DNA from: Maratus speciosus
Lineage: Eukaryota; Arthropoda; Arachnida; Araneae; Salticidae
Direction of reading: 5' to 3'
Assembly: GCA_963932465.1 (NCBI GenBank)
Contig: OZ010791.1
Span: forward strand, 318,924,283-318,988,282
Length of the DNA: 64,000 nt
Shown here: positions 1 to 10,554 of the stretch, in pieces
How positions within the stretch are numbered: the stretch's first letter is position 1
How the letters are laid out: every line of letters starts with the position of its first letter
Program-made: the position numbers and the translations under genes
Notes under the pieces: model-generated
Told to the model about the DNA's origin: nothing
What the model saw: the letters and a program-made list of their open reading frames with translations, nothing else
The model's database searches: none

Positions 1-840
1 TTTTGGAATACCAATGCTCTGGTCTGATGATCTTTTGCACAATCTTTTAAGTAGTGCAAAATACCACAGAATCGAAAAATTGGCGTTTACTGAGTGAATT
101 TTACTGTTTGTTTGTATAATGGAAGAAGTGTGGAATATTTTGTAGAATTCAAAATATTAACTAAATATTATTTCCTGAAACTGAAAATTTGTAAAATACT
201 TAAAACGTCTGACAAAAACTATAAATTAATAAATTTTATTTATAAGATTATAAATAAATTTTATAGTTTCTCTGTGGCTTACCTCTTTAATTTCTATCAA
301 AAATTAAAATGTTAAATTGAACATAGTTATGCATCCGCCAAAATATAAAACCGTGTTTTTATTTAGTATTCATCCCTAACATTGCTCTCTAATTTAAACA
401 TCAAAATAATATTAAATTTGACTTCAGAAAAACATGTTTTAATGTAATGGGAAAGCAAGGGAAAAAACGTATTGGCATTTACATTAAACATTTAAACGTC
501 AGAATTAATTTTGTGATTAAGCTCATTTTAAGCGGAATCCGATATTGCACCCTTCATATTTTGAAAATATTGAATTCTGTCATTTTTATTAAATATGTGC
601 GGTCATGAAGTTCAGTTTTTTGCGCATAAAGTAATTAAAAAAATAATAAAAAGTATATTATCGAGTTTGAAAAGAAGAAAAAATAAACACCATTTTTCGC
701 AAATAATTCATAGGAAGTCATAAAATTTAAATTATTAATTTTGAAAAGGAAAAAAAACATTTTTTGAGAATGGGGGGTGGGGGCACTAAGAAGGACAAAA
801 TGCATATCTTCTAAAATAGTGAACACAGAACAAACCTAAT
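1..840. other. AT-rich intergenic DNA, nothing recognised
   Basis: I see only AT-rich sequence with short homopolymer runs. The open frames are short and biased to Phe, Lys, Asn and Ile, as expected by chance in such DNA. No domain, RNA gene or terminal repeat was recognised. Confidence 0.5.
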
Positions 841-844
841 TTTA

Positions 845-1105
845 CTCTTTGCATTATGAAATATAATGTTGACACTTTACTCGTGACAAGCTATTTGGAA
901 GTCATTATATCAGAGTGCATCCCCATTTATATAAGTAATATAGCGTTAAAGTTAATAACGCGTGATTTAGGAAAGTGCCTTGAGGGAACAAATATGAAAT
1001 TCCATTAATGTCAGGAAGTACGGGCAAAAAAGTAAATGATATGAGTTTCTGAAAATATAGAATGTGTAAATGATGACTGATTTTTAAATATATTTTAGGT
1101 TTCAT
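845..1105. repeat. Dispersed repeat of about 300 bp, copy 1
   Basis: This stretch resembles two adjacent copies at 25.25-25.8 kb. Shared landmarks are 'GTGCATCCCCATTTAT' followed by 'GTAAT', then a block with TGTAATTT/TGATTTAG GAAA and 'GAAATT..GTTAA/ATTAAT'. It is a diverged noncoding interspersed repeat. No coding capacity is visible and its class is unknown. Confidence 0.5.
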
Positions 1106-2570
1106 ATTAGGAGTAGGTGGCTTATCTCGATTATTATTTTTTTAGTTTGCATTATATTTTGCTGCTGAGCTTTATTCAAAATTCAAAAACCGCAATAATA
1201 TCAAATAATTTCGATTAAAATAATAAACTTCATGCGATACGTTCCATAAAAATATCCGTAGATTTTAGTTTAGAAACCTGTTGAAAATCAATTTTTCTGA
1301 TTAATTTTTCTTCTGCAATAGTATCATCCTTCTATTCAGCATTTAATTTTTTCGAGTAATTTATTAAAAATTAAAAATGTTTTATTTTTAAACTTAATAA
1401 GGGATTACAAAGGATGTACAGTGCCATGTTTCAGTTGATTACAATTGAAAACTCCGAAACAAACATAGTAATATATCACATGAGGATTTCATAATATTAA
1501 CATTAATACGGAAAGCCATCTTAAAAGGAAATGTCGTAACAGGGTGTTGTGGTCCCCGTGCATACGTGTTTTCAAGTGCATGTAGTGATGGTTGGATCAC
1601 GCTGCGCAGACATAACTGGATTTAAGTGAATTTGATATGTTATGGGTATTAGCCAATTACCTGAGTGAAATCATTTAGCAATCTACGCCTCATTATGTGG
1701 ACGGCATCACGTTGTATGTCGTTTCTGTTCAAAGTGATATTTAAGTATTGCGAAATGTAGACGCCACATTCGAGATATCATTATAGAAATATCGCTGATC
1801 TCTATCGGAATCTGATTGAATCTTTCGTTCCGTATTCCTTGAGACTACATGCACAGTTCATAGATATTGAACTTTGGACATTAGATATTTGTTTTCTTGA
1901 TTTCTTATATAATTAGGTGTATATTTGCAGAGACATATCTATTGTACTGATCTGCGATATTTTAAAATTTGTTGTTATTTTCATAAATAAGACAGACTGA
2001 ACATTGTGGCCTTTACTGCAGTTAAATTAAAATCAAGTTTTTTTTAAAGGAACTGCTGTGATTTTAAATCTATAGAGATACATTATGTAAAAGATACGTT
2101 CATATACAGATGGAAAGCAACATTACTTGTTTGACAACTCCTTTGCTGTATTTTAATCGTAACTTTTTTATAAACCAAACTATTCGTACCTGAACTGCAT
2201 CTAGCGATCACTGCCAAGATCTCGAACAAAGCCAATTATTATGTTGTCAGCGAGGGCAGTGACCGTGTTTAACTGTGTTTCTAACTAGGAAACCTAAGTG
2301 CGGAAGGCAACCGAGAACATAGTTTCTCAGGGATGGGTTGTTGCAGTGTTTTAATGACTACTACGTGAGTAATCCGTGGCTATCTTATCGATATTAATCG
2401 GACGTGATGGACATGCAGGACAATTTTGTATTGACCGCACTAACACTCTAAACCCTCTAAACCCTCTAAAATAATTTTATTTTTTTTAATAATTAATTAT
2501 TTTTAATTTATAAGAAAAACCAATTCGTTTGCTTTAAATAATTCGCTAAGATATTTAATTCATTCATTTA
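1106..2570. other. AT-rich intergenic DNA, nothing recognised
   Basis: No coding frame, RNA gene or obvious repeat structure was recognised. A short run of about 10-bp units built on CTCTAAACC lies at 2446-2470; it resembles a telomere-like motif but is far too short to call. Confidence 0.4.
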
Positions 2571-2660
2571 AATATAAAATAAAATAAAATAAATAAAATA
2601 AAATAAATAAAATAAAATAAATAAATAAAATAAAATAAATAAATAAAATAAAATAAAAAC
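2571..2660 (+). repeat. (AAATA)n-type microsatellite
   Basis: About 90 bp consist almost entirely of AAATA and AAAT units. Such runs often form the 3' tail of SINEs or other retroposons, so this may mark the end of an older insertion, but no body is recognised upstream. Confidence 0.8.
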
Positions 2661-2744
2661 AAAAATTCCATTTACCTTCAACGACAAACTATCATTTATC
2701 GAAATATCTTCCCTTTAATTTCTCATAGAATCCTCCCCTCTACA

Positions 2745-2830
2745 AGTTGCAGTGGACAAGTAGTTAAGCTTTTACCTTCTGTTCTTGGCGTCTTCGGATC
2801 AAACCCAGCCACTTCCCGTGCCGAAATACC
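2745..2830 (+). repeat. Possible tRNA-derived SINE head
   Basis: The segment has an A-box-like TGGACAAGTAG near 2752 and a B-box-like GGATCAAACCC near 2797, about 45 bp apart. The A box fits 10 of 11 positions of TRGYNNARNNG; the B box has two departures from GGTTCRANNCC. This fits a decayed pol III promoter of a tRNA-derived SINE. It is followed by a GC-richer body (2898-3120) that may belong to the same element. Target-site duplications were not identified. Confidence 0.35.
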
Positions 2831-2897
2831 TTCCTTTCAAATATGCATTCCACAATGGCTCATAGAGGGCGCCCTCAAAAAAGACCTTTTAAAAAAT

Positions 2898-3120
2898 TCA
2901 TGCTGGTGTCGGTCTGCGTCCGGCATTCGCATGGATAGCTATCGGCGTGCTGTCAGCATAGTGTTCTGCCAATACCGGACCGGCTACATGCCTCATGAAT
3001 CGGGCCGTATTCGCGCGGCGTATCAAAACAGATACGGAACAGGTAGCGGCAACCGGTATGGTGTCAATACTGCCGGTAGTAGCAAGCGGCTGTCGGCTGA
3101 TTGTTTCCGAATCCTGATCT
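2898..3120. other. GC-rich island in AT-rich surroundings
   Basis: About 220 bp are clearly richer in G and C than anything nearby, with many CG dinucleotides. A 71-codon frame (2931-3143) crosses it, but the protein (Arg, Tyr, Gly and Ser rich) matches no family I know. It could be the body of a SINE, an old insertion or part of an unrecognised gene. I cannot assign a function. Confidence 0.4.
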
Positions 3121-3129
3121 TAAAAGGAA

Positions 3130-3545
3130 CTCCGTATAGTATTTAAAATATTACAGGTCAAATTACAACAAATTGCTTTTATTATTCTCGCTGTGTAAAC
3201 CTGCTTACTACTGTAGGCAAAATAAACGTATAAAAAAACTCTTTGCGTAAATGAATACATATTTATTGATATTTTCAGTTACCTTAATGAATTTGTTGAA
3301 AGTTAGCAAAAATCTGCATCAGAATAAATTTCCGAAAAAAAAAAGTTGTAGCAAAAACAATGTTTATTTATCCCATATTTTCCAAAATAAAAAAATGGTT
3401 ATCACAATATATAATTTGTTACCCACAGGATTTTTTAAATGCTCAGAAAAAGTTTAACTAGAATTTAAAAAATATATATTAATTTGTACGTAATAACTCA
3501 TATTAATACACTTGATTAAAAAAGCAAGAACAATTTTATTACATA
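3130..3545. other. AT-rich spacer, nothing recognised
   Basis: Low-complexity AT-rich DNA between the GC-rich island and the Tigger terminus. The 68-codon frame at 3251-3454 is Lys/Asn/Phe-rich and is taken as chance. Confidence 0.4.
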
Positions 3546-3546
3546 C

Positions 3547-4765
3547 AGTGATACCCCGGTTTTCGTCGATTTTCTGTCCGAAAACAATCGGTGAAATCCA
3601 AAACCGTCAAAAACAGAGGCAGTTATTTCCATATGAATCTATTTAAATCCAATTAATTCATTCTAAACTATAATACGTACCAAAAACACATTTTATAAAG
3701 AATAAGTATAGCGTTTTAAACTAACAACAATAAGAAATTAACCTAGCGTCCTTGGCGTAGGGTAGCAAGGCACTATATCTAAGGTCATTTTCTTTTTTTG
3801 TCGTTTGACAAAAGGGCTAACTTCAGTGTCAGAAGATATTCAAAAACTGTCCAAAGTGGTCTGTTTCTGCCTCCTCTTTAGAATTTGCCTATAATGGAGC
3901 AAGAAATTATCATTAAGCAAGTTGCAGAGAGGGCTTGCAACAGCTTTGTCTGGGTGATTTTTCTGAACAAACCCTGTAATTTACTTAAAATAGGGGAGAT
4001 GTCCCTAATCTCTGGAGAAGACACATTCTCCCTGTCTCCTTTTCTTCATCTGACGAAATTTCTTCGTCTGCCATCTGTTGCACTTCTAGGTGAAAGTCTT
4101 GCAGCTCTTCAGTGGTGAGTTCTTTACAGTTTTCCTTCACCAATTCTTCCATATCCTAACCACTCACCTCCAAACTCATGGTCTTCCCGAGATCACGAAT
4201 TAACTGCATAACATGTGTCGGGAAATCGCGGGAAGGCTCAAACCCTTCGAAATCGCTCTAATGCACAAGTCCTGGCGATAATTTCTTCCAGACAGAGTTC
4301 ATCCATCAGGATGTCACTGCTTATCAAGCCTTATCTTTAAGGCTAATGCAGTTCAGAGTTTTGAAATGTTTTCTTCATAACTCTCTTAAGAACAATTCTG
4401 TATCTAATGTCACCTGAAAGCACCTTTGAAGCATTGCTATTGTGTACAATTTCAAGAAATTTGAAATAACATTCTGGTCTATGGGTTGGATGAGTGGTGT
4501 GGTATTAGGGGGCAAGAAATTTACAGTGATAAATTGAATTCCACCAAGAATTTTTCTTCCAAATCTAGAGGATATGAAATAGCATTGTCCATTTCCAGGA
4601 GGCACTTAAGTGGCAACTGATTACCCTGGAGGTATTTTTCAAATTTCGGGACAAACGCTTCATTCATCCAGTCAATGAAAATTTGCCTCTTGAACAAGTC
4701 TTTCAAGATTTCAATACACATTATGAGCAGCTTACAGTGAGCAGACACAGTGGGTGCTGAAATTC
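3547..4765 (-). mobile_element. Decayed, truncated Tigger (pogo superfamily) transposon
   Basis: The left edge at 3547 begins CAGTGATACCCCGG, which resembles a Tigger/pogo terminal inverted repeat. The interior, read on the minus strand, encodes C-terminal parts of a pogo-type DDE transposase. The opposite terminus and the N-terminal DNA-binding half are missing, so this is a truncated copy. Frameshifts and stops show that it is dead. Tigger elements move by cut-and-paste and target TA; I could verify no intact target duplication because one end is lost. Confidence 0.65.
3842..4748 (-). pseudogene. Tigger/Jerky-like DDE transposase fragment
   Basis: Two minus-strand segments form parts of one transposase. 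Segment 4748-4521 reads like the middle of a DDE_1 domain (WMNEAFVPKFEKYL, then CLLEMDNA with a catalytic-type Asp). Segment 4605-4375 carries the hallmark FLPPNTTPLIQPIDQNVI. They lie in different frames, so a frameshift separates them. Further along, at about 3880-3843, the remnant reads KRRQKQTTLDSF, which matches the QxxLxxF (PIP-box-like) tail common at the C-terminus of Tigger transposases. Several stops lie between the segments. The CENP-B-type helix-turn-helix and the first catalytic Asp are absent. It is a pseudogene with no likely activity. Confidence 0.7.
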
Positions 4766-7700
4766 AATGATTTGTTTGAAGGATGAGATGCTTGTACCTT
4801 CTTTACAATTGCACACAAGGAACCTATGCCTGTTAAATCCACATGATGGGCATAAATTGTCATTTACTTTTGTGATCACGAATTTTCAAGTATTAACATA
4901 TATGAGATATAACAAAGTTTTTGGATTGGCGCATCCGTCTAGTTATCTTTTATACAACTATTTCAGACACAATATAAACATGAAAACATCATCGCTCTTT
5001 CGTCGACTTACTCTTCATTTCCTTTCATATGTTACTCTGTAAAATAATATTGTCTTGATGAAAATATTTATTCCGCTTTTGGCGCCAGCTTGACTTTAAA
5101 GACCATTACGAAGTATTTTGGATTGGCAAGGTCGTATAAGACAATTCGAGAAATAGCAGAAAATCTTATAGAATCCACAAGTTAACAGTTGTAAGGGGAT
5201 TACGCCAACTAGAAATATTTAGCAAGGGTAATGTATATTGTGATGAAAAATTTCATTTTTGCTGTGAGGTATCGTTTTAGCTTTAAAAAAAATTAATTAT
5301 CTTTTAACTCTGGATTTCGAAACGTACTGAAAAAAAGCATTCTCCTTAGTTATCTTGTATTTCAAAAGGCATTGCCATTTATTATTATTTTTTTTTTAAT
5401 TTTGGAAATGTTTTGAAACATTATTTTTTCAAGTGTTAAAAAATACTTTTAAAAATGTTCGCATAGACAAAATGTTCCCACAGCAAATACGATTATTCAT
5501 AAATTGAAACATACACTATATGGCCATTAATGACCGTCAACTTTCAATTTTAGACATTTTGTCGAATATTTAGAAATATACTTGACAGATTCTTCTGGAA
5601 CTTCAGGATTAAAAAGAAGAGGTATGATCTCATATTTAGCAATGTCGATTTGATAAGGGGGAACTTAGGAGCCAACAAAAAAATCAAAGAAAGAAAATAA
5701 TACTTGGGATCACCCTGTAAAATAAAATGCACAAAATGATCTATAGCTACCGAAAATAAATAAACAGACATTGCGTAATATGTGTATTCTTTTGTGTAAG
5801 AATAGCACGTAAATTAATAGAGATATAGCGATTTATTTTAAACAAATGACAATTTCTTGCATGTTTTTTGCTTATAACATGCAAGGTTTTTAACCAAATT
5901 TAACGCCGGTTTCAGAAAAATTGACAAAATATTATAGAAATAATATAGTGTAATTCGAATATAAATATATTAAATATTTTAGGAAATATGAGCAGTTGTA
6001 TGAAATAATTTTTATCTGCGCATGCGCGAAATATAACAAGGATTATTTTACATAATTTAATAGTCAACTCTATGGAGCAACTTATTAAAAAAATTAGTCA
6101 AATATCGTAAGAATTCAGAAAGAAATCGGCGTTAGAGTGAGCAAATTTTTAGATGTTCTCTAAAAGCAGCTGAATGATAATGGATTTTACACAAATTGTC
6201 ATTTTTTTTAAACTGGCTTTCAGAAAAAAGTTAGTGCTTAGTGACTATCAAAGAGTTGATTTGTAAAAAATGCTTCGATTTTGATACCTCTTTTGATCAT
6301 GGTATAGGCTCGTTCTGGTGGTTATCCAAGAAGAACTAAAGCATCAATAAAAAATGAAAAAAAAATTAATTAAAAATGTCTTGTTCAGTAACATTTTAAT
6401 ATAAAATGTAATACAGTTTTCAGGGTATCTAGTAAATAATATAATTACTGTACAGAATAGAATTATTATACGAAATATAATTACTTCTTCAGAACGTTAT
6501 TATTTATACAGAAATGCAATTAAGCATTTCTCTTATTTCCGAAAAAGTGTTGTTTTTTACTGTTTCAGAATTTAGAAAAATTGTTTTATTTAAAATTATT
6601 ACAACGATTTATTCTACCAATGCATAAAAATCATCATGAATACTATTAATAAATAAATAAATTAGCCTATTAATGATTACAATATAGAAACGAAGTAAAA
6701 AATATATATCCGTTATATAAAGGAAAATATTTTCTGTTTACATAATTTTTTATAACAACAAAAACAGCTTTCACATTTGCAAGTGATATATGGAATTTAA
6801 TTATTAATGACATGACGTTATTAGAAAACATGCTAATGGTTTTCTCGTAACCGTTTGGTTGGAGAATTTATTACATATTTACAATACAGTCAGCAATGAT
6901 ATTTAAATGAAATTGTTGGGTTTTTTCTAAAAATAACGACAATCATTTATCTATTTCAAATTTTATTTCTTTAGGGTAAAGTAAATTACTATTACTACTC
7001 CGATACATATTTATAAAAAGATCACATTAAACCGATATCATTAATAAATAATGAAAAATTTTCTTTGCTAATATGAATATTAAAGTAGAGAAAAAAATAA
7101 TTTCAAGAATATTGTTTTAAATTCTTCTATTTCTAAATTGATGATAGAATGATAATATTTCGATAAAAAAAATACGTCTATGTATATATATATAACATTA
7201 AAACGGACAAAAATGTAATACGAAATTCATAAATTGTTCTTTATAATACTAGTCAACACCGAACAACATTTCCAAAAATTCATCAAATTTTGAACAACAG
7301 AACATCGCTATAATGCAGACTCTGTATAAACGTGGTAGCTCTATGTAAATATTGCAACTCTGTATAAACTGCTTGAAATAATTAAAACATAATAAGGAAT
7401 ATTACAAAAATAAATAAAACACCAATTAATTGGTGATTTTTATTAGAGATAATGAAAACAATGACAATATGTTAATATGAATATCTGTATATCTAGAATC
7501 TTACTATAAAACAAAATGAATTAGTGAATAAAATTTAATAGAAAATTTATAGCTGATCTGATTATATAGTCGAATAAATGACCATTTTAACCCATAATAT
7601 TTAATATAAAAATATCTTAATTATTAAATTCTGTAATTAACTTGTGAAAAACAGAATTCAGTATAAATTCAAAATTATTCATATTTATAAAAAGAGAGTA

Positions 7701-9400
7701 ACAAATGATTAATTAAAAGACTATCATTTACTAAAAATACTCGTTACTTATTACAAACAGTAAAACCTGTGAATACGGGATCTGTATACAGACTGCAATA
7801 TGTTATCTATCGCTGACCTTTAATTTCTCAACCAATGGTCGTAGTTCCAAACATATAGTTCCAATTACAAAAACGTTTCAAATGAGGTAAATACTCATGT
7901 TGTGGCATTATTTAAAGTCAAAAATCAATTTTATAAAGATTACGAAAACTAACTTTTTATACGGTCCCCCAGTCCCTATAGTTATATTTAGTAAAAGTTT
8001 ACTCATATCATAACAGATGTAACACAAAAAGTTTGACATCTGTACTACAAAAATTGACACAGTTATCAAATTTCAAAGTTAGAGATTCTTGCACATGATT
8101 TTGTCTTTTATTAAGGGATCAGTTAAGAGATGAATTAAAGTAATTCCGGATCAAATTCAGGGTGCAATGTCTTTTACGGCGAAACCACCTTTAGGCGGTA
8201 TCGCCAAATCGGGGAATCACAAAATAGGGTTATTTCATCTAAAAATTTGGGCTAACTTTTATGGGTCGAACAACATTCAAAAGTACCTACGGTACTAATT
8301 ATTATTTTAAAATTAATTATTTACGAAAGTAATTAATTACGAAAATAATACGAATTACGAAATAAAAATTACGAATTAATTTCGAAATTAATTATTTTAA
8401 AACGGGTCTTAAGTGTCACTCAAGTAGTCATTTAATACTGCTAGATTACAGAAAAGCTCAAGACATTTCAAAATATCTAGTCACTTCTATCATAGACTTA
8501 ATCCATCATTTTGCCGTTTTTTCAGAATAATTTGAAAAAAAATTGTAGGTTGCAAATCATAATTTTTTTCGAATTTTACTTTCATAATTCATAATTCATA
8601 TCTTAAAATTATAAAAATTGCAAATTCAACGTATTTATGTTTGGGTATTTTTGTATTATTGATACACAAAAAAATAGCACATTAGGAGTATAATTTCAGG
8701 AGATATTAATGAAAATATGAAAACGTAATTTAACATTAGAAGCACAAAATTTTTAATGTTTATAATTCAAAAGCTTATCATTCAAATGTTTTGAAATTTG
8801 TTAACTAGGCATACTTTGAACCGAAGATTTGAAATATTATGTTAAAATTGGGTATTGCCATTGAAAAAAGAGAAGTTTGGGTTTGATTTAATATGTAGAT
8901 GGCGGCCTAAGAAAATTCTATATACATCATTTAAAAGTAGACTTTATTTCCAATCGTTTCGGTACCAATAGCTTTCTTCTACGATAATTTGTTGAGGAGT
9001 TAGTAGGAGGTGTTTACTTTTTTTTCCATGACTGTACAAAGCATAGCCATGTTAAAGAAATATTCAAACAAAATTCGAAACTTATTATTACTACCCATAG
9101 TTTATTTTAACTTATTTTTCGAAAAAATACTTGGCATTGCTTTTTATAAACCAAATCTACAAAATATCATTGGATTTTCTAAATTGTATTAATCAAAAAA
9201 ATCATTGACCACGCCATATGTTAATCTAGCAAACGTATAACTTTTAATCTTACGGATTTTTTTCACGTAAAAACTTTAAAAAAAAAAAAACATATTTTCA
9301 ATCAGAAAATGTAATTCATAAATTGTGTCTTGTATCTATGCGCTACATATATCATTTCATTTATTAAATACATTTTCTTGTTCAAATTATTACCAGAAAA
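4766..9400. other. Long AT-rich intergenic stretch, nothing recognised
   Basis: About 4.6 kb of very AT-rich DNA without a credible coding frame, RNA gene or clear tandem array. A small patch at 8300-8400 repeats variants of AATTACGAA. Open frames here (for example 5550-5771 and 9010-9192) have the amino-acid bias of random AT-rich sequence. Confidence 0.45.
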
Positions 9401-9406
9401 AAGTTT

Positions 9407-9473
9407 GCTAACAAACGTAGCTAATATATGCCTAATTGCTAACAAACGTAGCTAATATATGCCTAATTGCTAA
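9407..9473 (+). repeat. Two-unit tandem repeat of 31 bp
   Basis: The unit beginning GCTAACAAACGTAGC occurs twice in direct succession, followed by the first bases of a third. The two units look identical by eye, which suggests a recent slippage duplication. No function is suggested. Confidence 0.85.
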
Positions 9474-9814
9474 CTTTTTCATTCAATTAGAAAATTACAT
9501 CTTGTAGCTGAACTAAACACAGGTAAAATACCAAAAGATTGGCGGGCCACAGATAAATTGCCGTCGAGCCAGTTATGGCCAGCGGACAGCGGTTTTGACA
9601 TTCCTGTTCTAAATGGACTATTTCATTTTTTTTTCAAAATGGATATGGTCTAGTATGGTTGTGAGCCCGTCATATATTCCCACCTGAATGTTTATGGAGC
9701 ATTAAAATTCTTGCCCTTTTGAAATAGTAGATTGAAAAGGGTTTTGACCCAAAAACATAAAATGATTTTAATTAAAATAATAAAACTTTGTAAAAAATTC
9801 ACCATAAAATAAAA

Positions 9815-9880
9815 CAATACACAGGACACGTTTCGAGCTAAAAACATAACAGCTCGTCATCAGCTACAACACACGTATCC
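9815..9880 (-). ncRNA. Hammerhead-ribozyme-like motif (left arm)
   Basis: Read on the minus strand, the core CTGATGA (9863-9857) is followed by a stem II of GAGC pairing with GCTC, then GAAAC, a two-base loop and GTC (cleavage would follow the C at 9825). This matches the type I hammerhead plan with a 2-bp stem III. Stem I can form from flanking GTAG/CTGT and ATAC/GTAT. One departure is an extra C between CTGATGA and stem II, which may reduce or abolish activity. Self-cleavage would act on RNA of the element. Confidence 0.55.
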
Positions 9881-10321
9881 GCAACCGAACAAGGTCAAAA
9901 ATGAACTGAAGGTAAAGAATGTTGCAAAGAATCCGACAGATGGCGCTAGCTGAAAGAGGCACATGTAGAAGAGAAAGGTGTTGCCAAAAAGATAGAAGAG
10001 AAATTGGTAGGGAAAAAATGGAAATAAAAATAAAAGAATAAAACAAGAAAAAAAAACAAGAAGATTTTTTTTTTCTTGTTTTATCCTTTTATTATTTTAT
10101 TTTATTTTTATTTATTTATTTATTATTATTATTTATATTTTTTGAATTTACTTCTTTTATTTTATTTTAATCCTTTTATTTCCATTTTTTTCCCTATCAA
10201 TTTCACTTCTATTATTTTGGCAACACCTTTCTCTTCTACATGTGCCTCTTTCAGCTAGCGCCATCTGTCGGATTCTTTGCAACATTCTTTACCTTCAGTT
10301 CATTTTTGACCTTGTTCGCTT

Positions 10322-10390
10322 GCGGATACGTGTGTTGTAGCTGATGACGAGCCGTTATGTTTTTATCTCGAAACGCGTCCTGTGTATTGT
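10322..10390 (+). ncRNA. Hammerhead-ribozyme-like motif (right arm)
   Basis: This is the inverted partner of the motif at 9815-9880. CTGATGA lies at 10341-10347, GAAAC at 10370-10374 and GTC at 10377-10379, so predicted cleavage is after 10379. Stem III is A-U and C-G closed by a two-base loop. Stem II is weaker here (GAG with CTC, the fourth pair lost). Stem I uses GTAG (10337-10340) with CTGT (10380-10383), then ATAC (10326-10329) with GTAT (10384-10387). The same extra C after CTGATGA is present. Confidence 0.5.
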
Positions 10391-10554
10391 TTTATTTTAT
10401 GGTGAATTTTTTACAAAGTTTTATTATTTTAATTACTTCAAATCGCCAGTTTTCGGTGCTGTTTCGCCATAAAATGATTTTACTTTTAAAATATTCATAA
10501 GAATGAGTAATCTTGAAACATCATTGTGTGAAACTGTGTTTGACTTAATATCCA

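Larger units (their letters stand above)
9771..10467. mobile_element. Foldback insertion with inverted hammerhead-like motifs and 15-bp TSD
   Basis: The insertion of about 697 bp is flanked by the direct repeat CATAAAATGATTTTA at 9756-9770 and 10468-10482. Inside, a left arm (about 9771-10045) and a right arm (about 10065-10435) are near-perfect inverted copies around a centre near 10058; the right arm has an extra 3' end containing TTTTCGGTGCTG. Each arm carries a hammerhead-like motif. A duplication of 15 bp suits target-primed retrotransposition better than a cut-and-paste transposon. Penelope-like retroelements are known to carry hammerhead motifs and often have inverted partial copies, so I infer a nonautonomous Penelope-like or related retroelement. 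No protein is encoded. Confidence 0.7.

Noticed and set aside
2440..2475. CTAAACCCT-like repeats suggesting telomeric DNA
   Set aside because: Only about three degenerate 10-bp units, in the middle of intergenic sequence.
2898..3120. Bacterial gene fragment by horizontal transfer
   Set aside because: Only GC content supports it; no frame on either strand resembles a bacterial protein I can name. Kept as an unexplained island instead.
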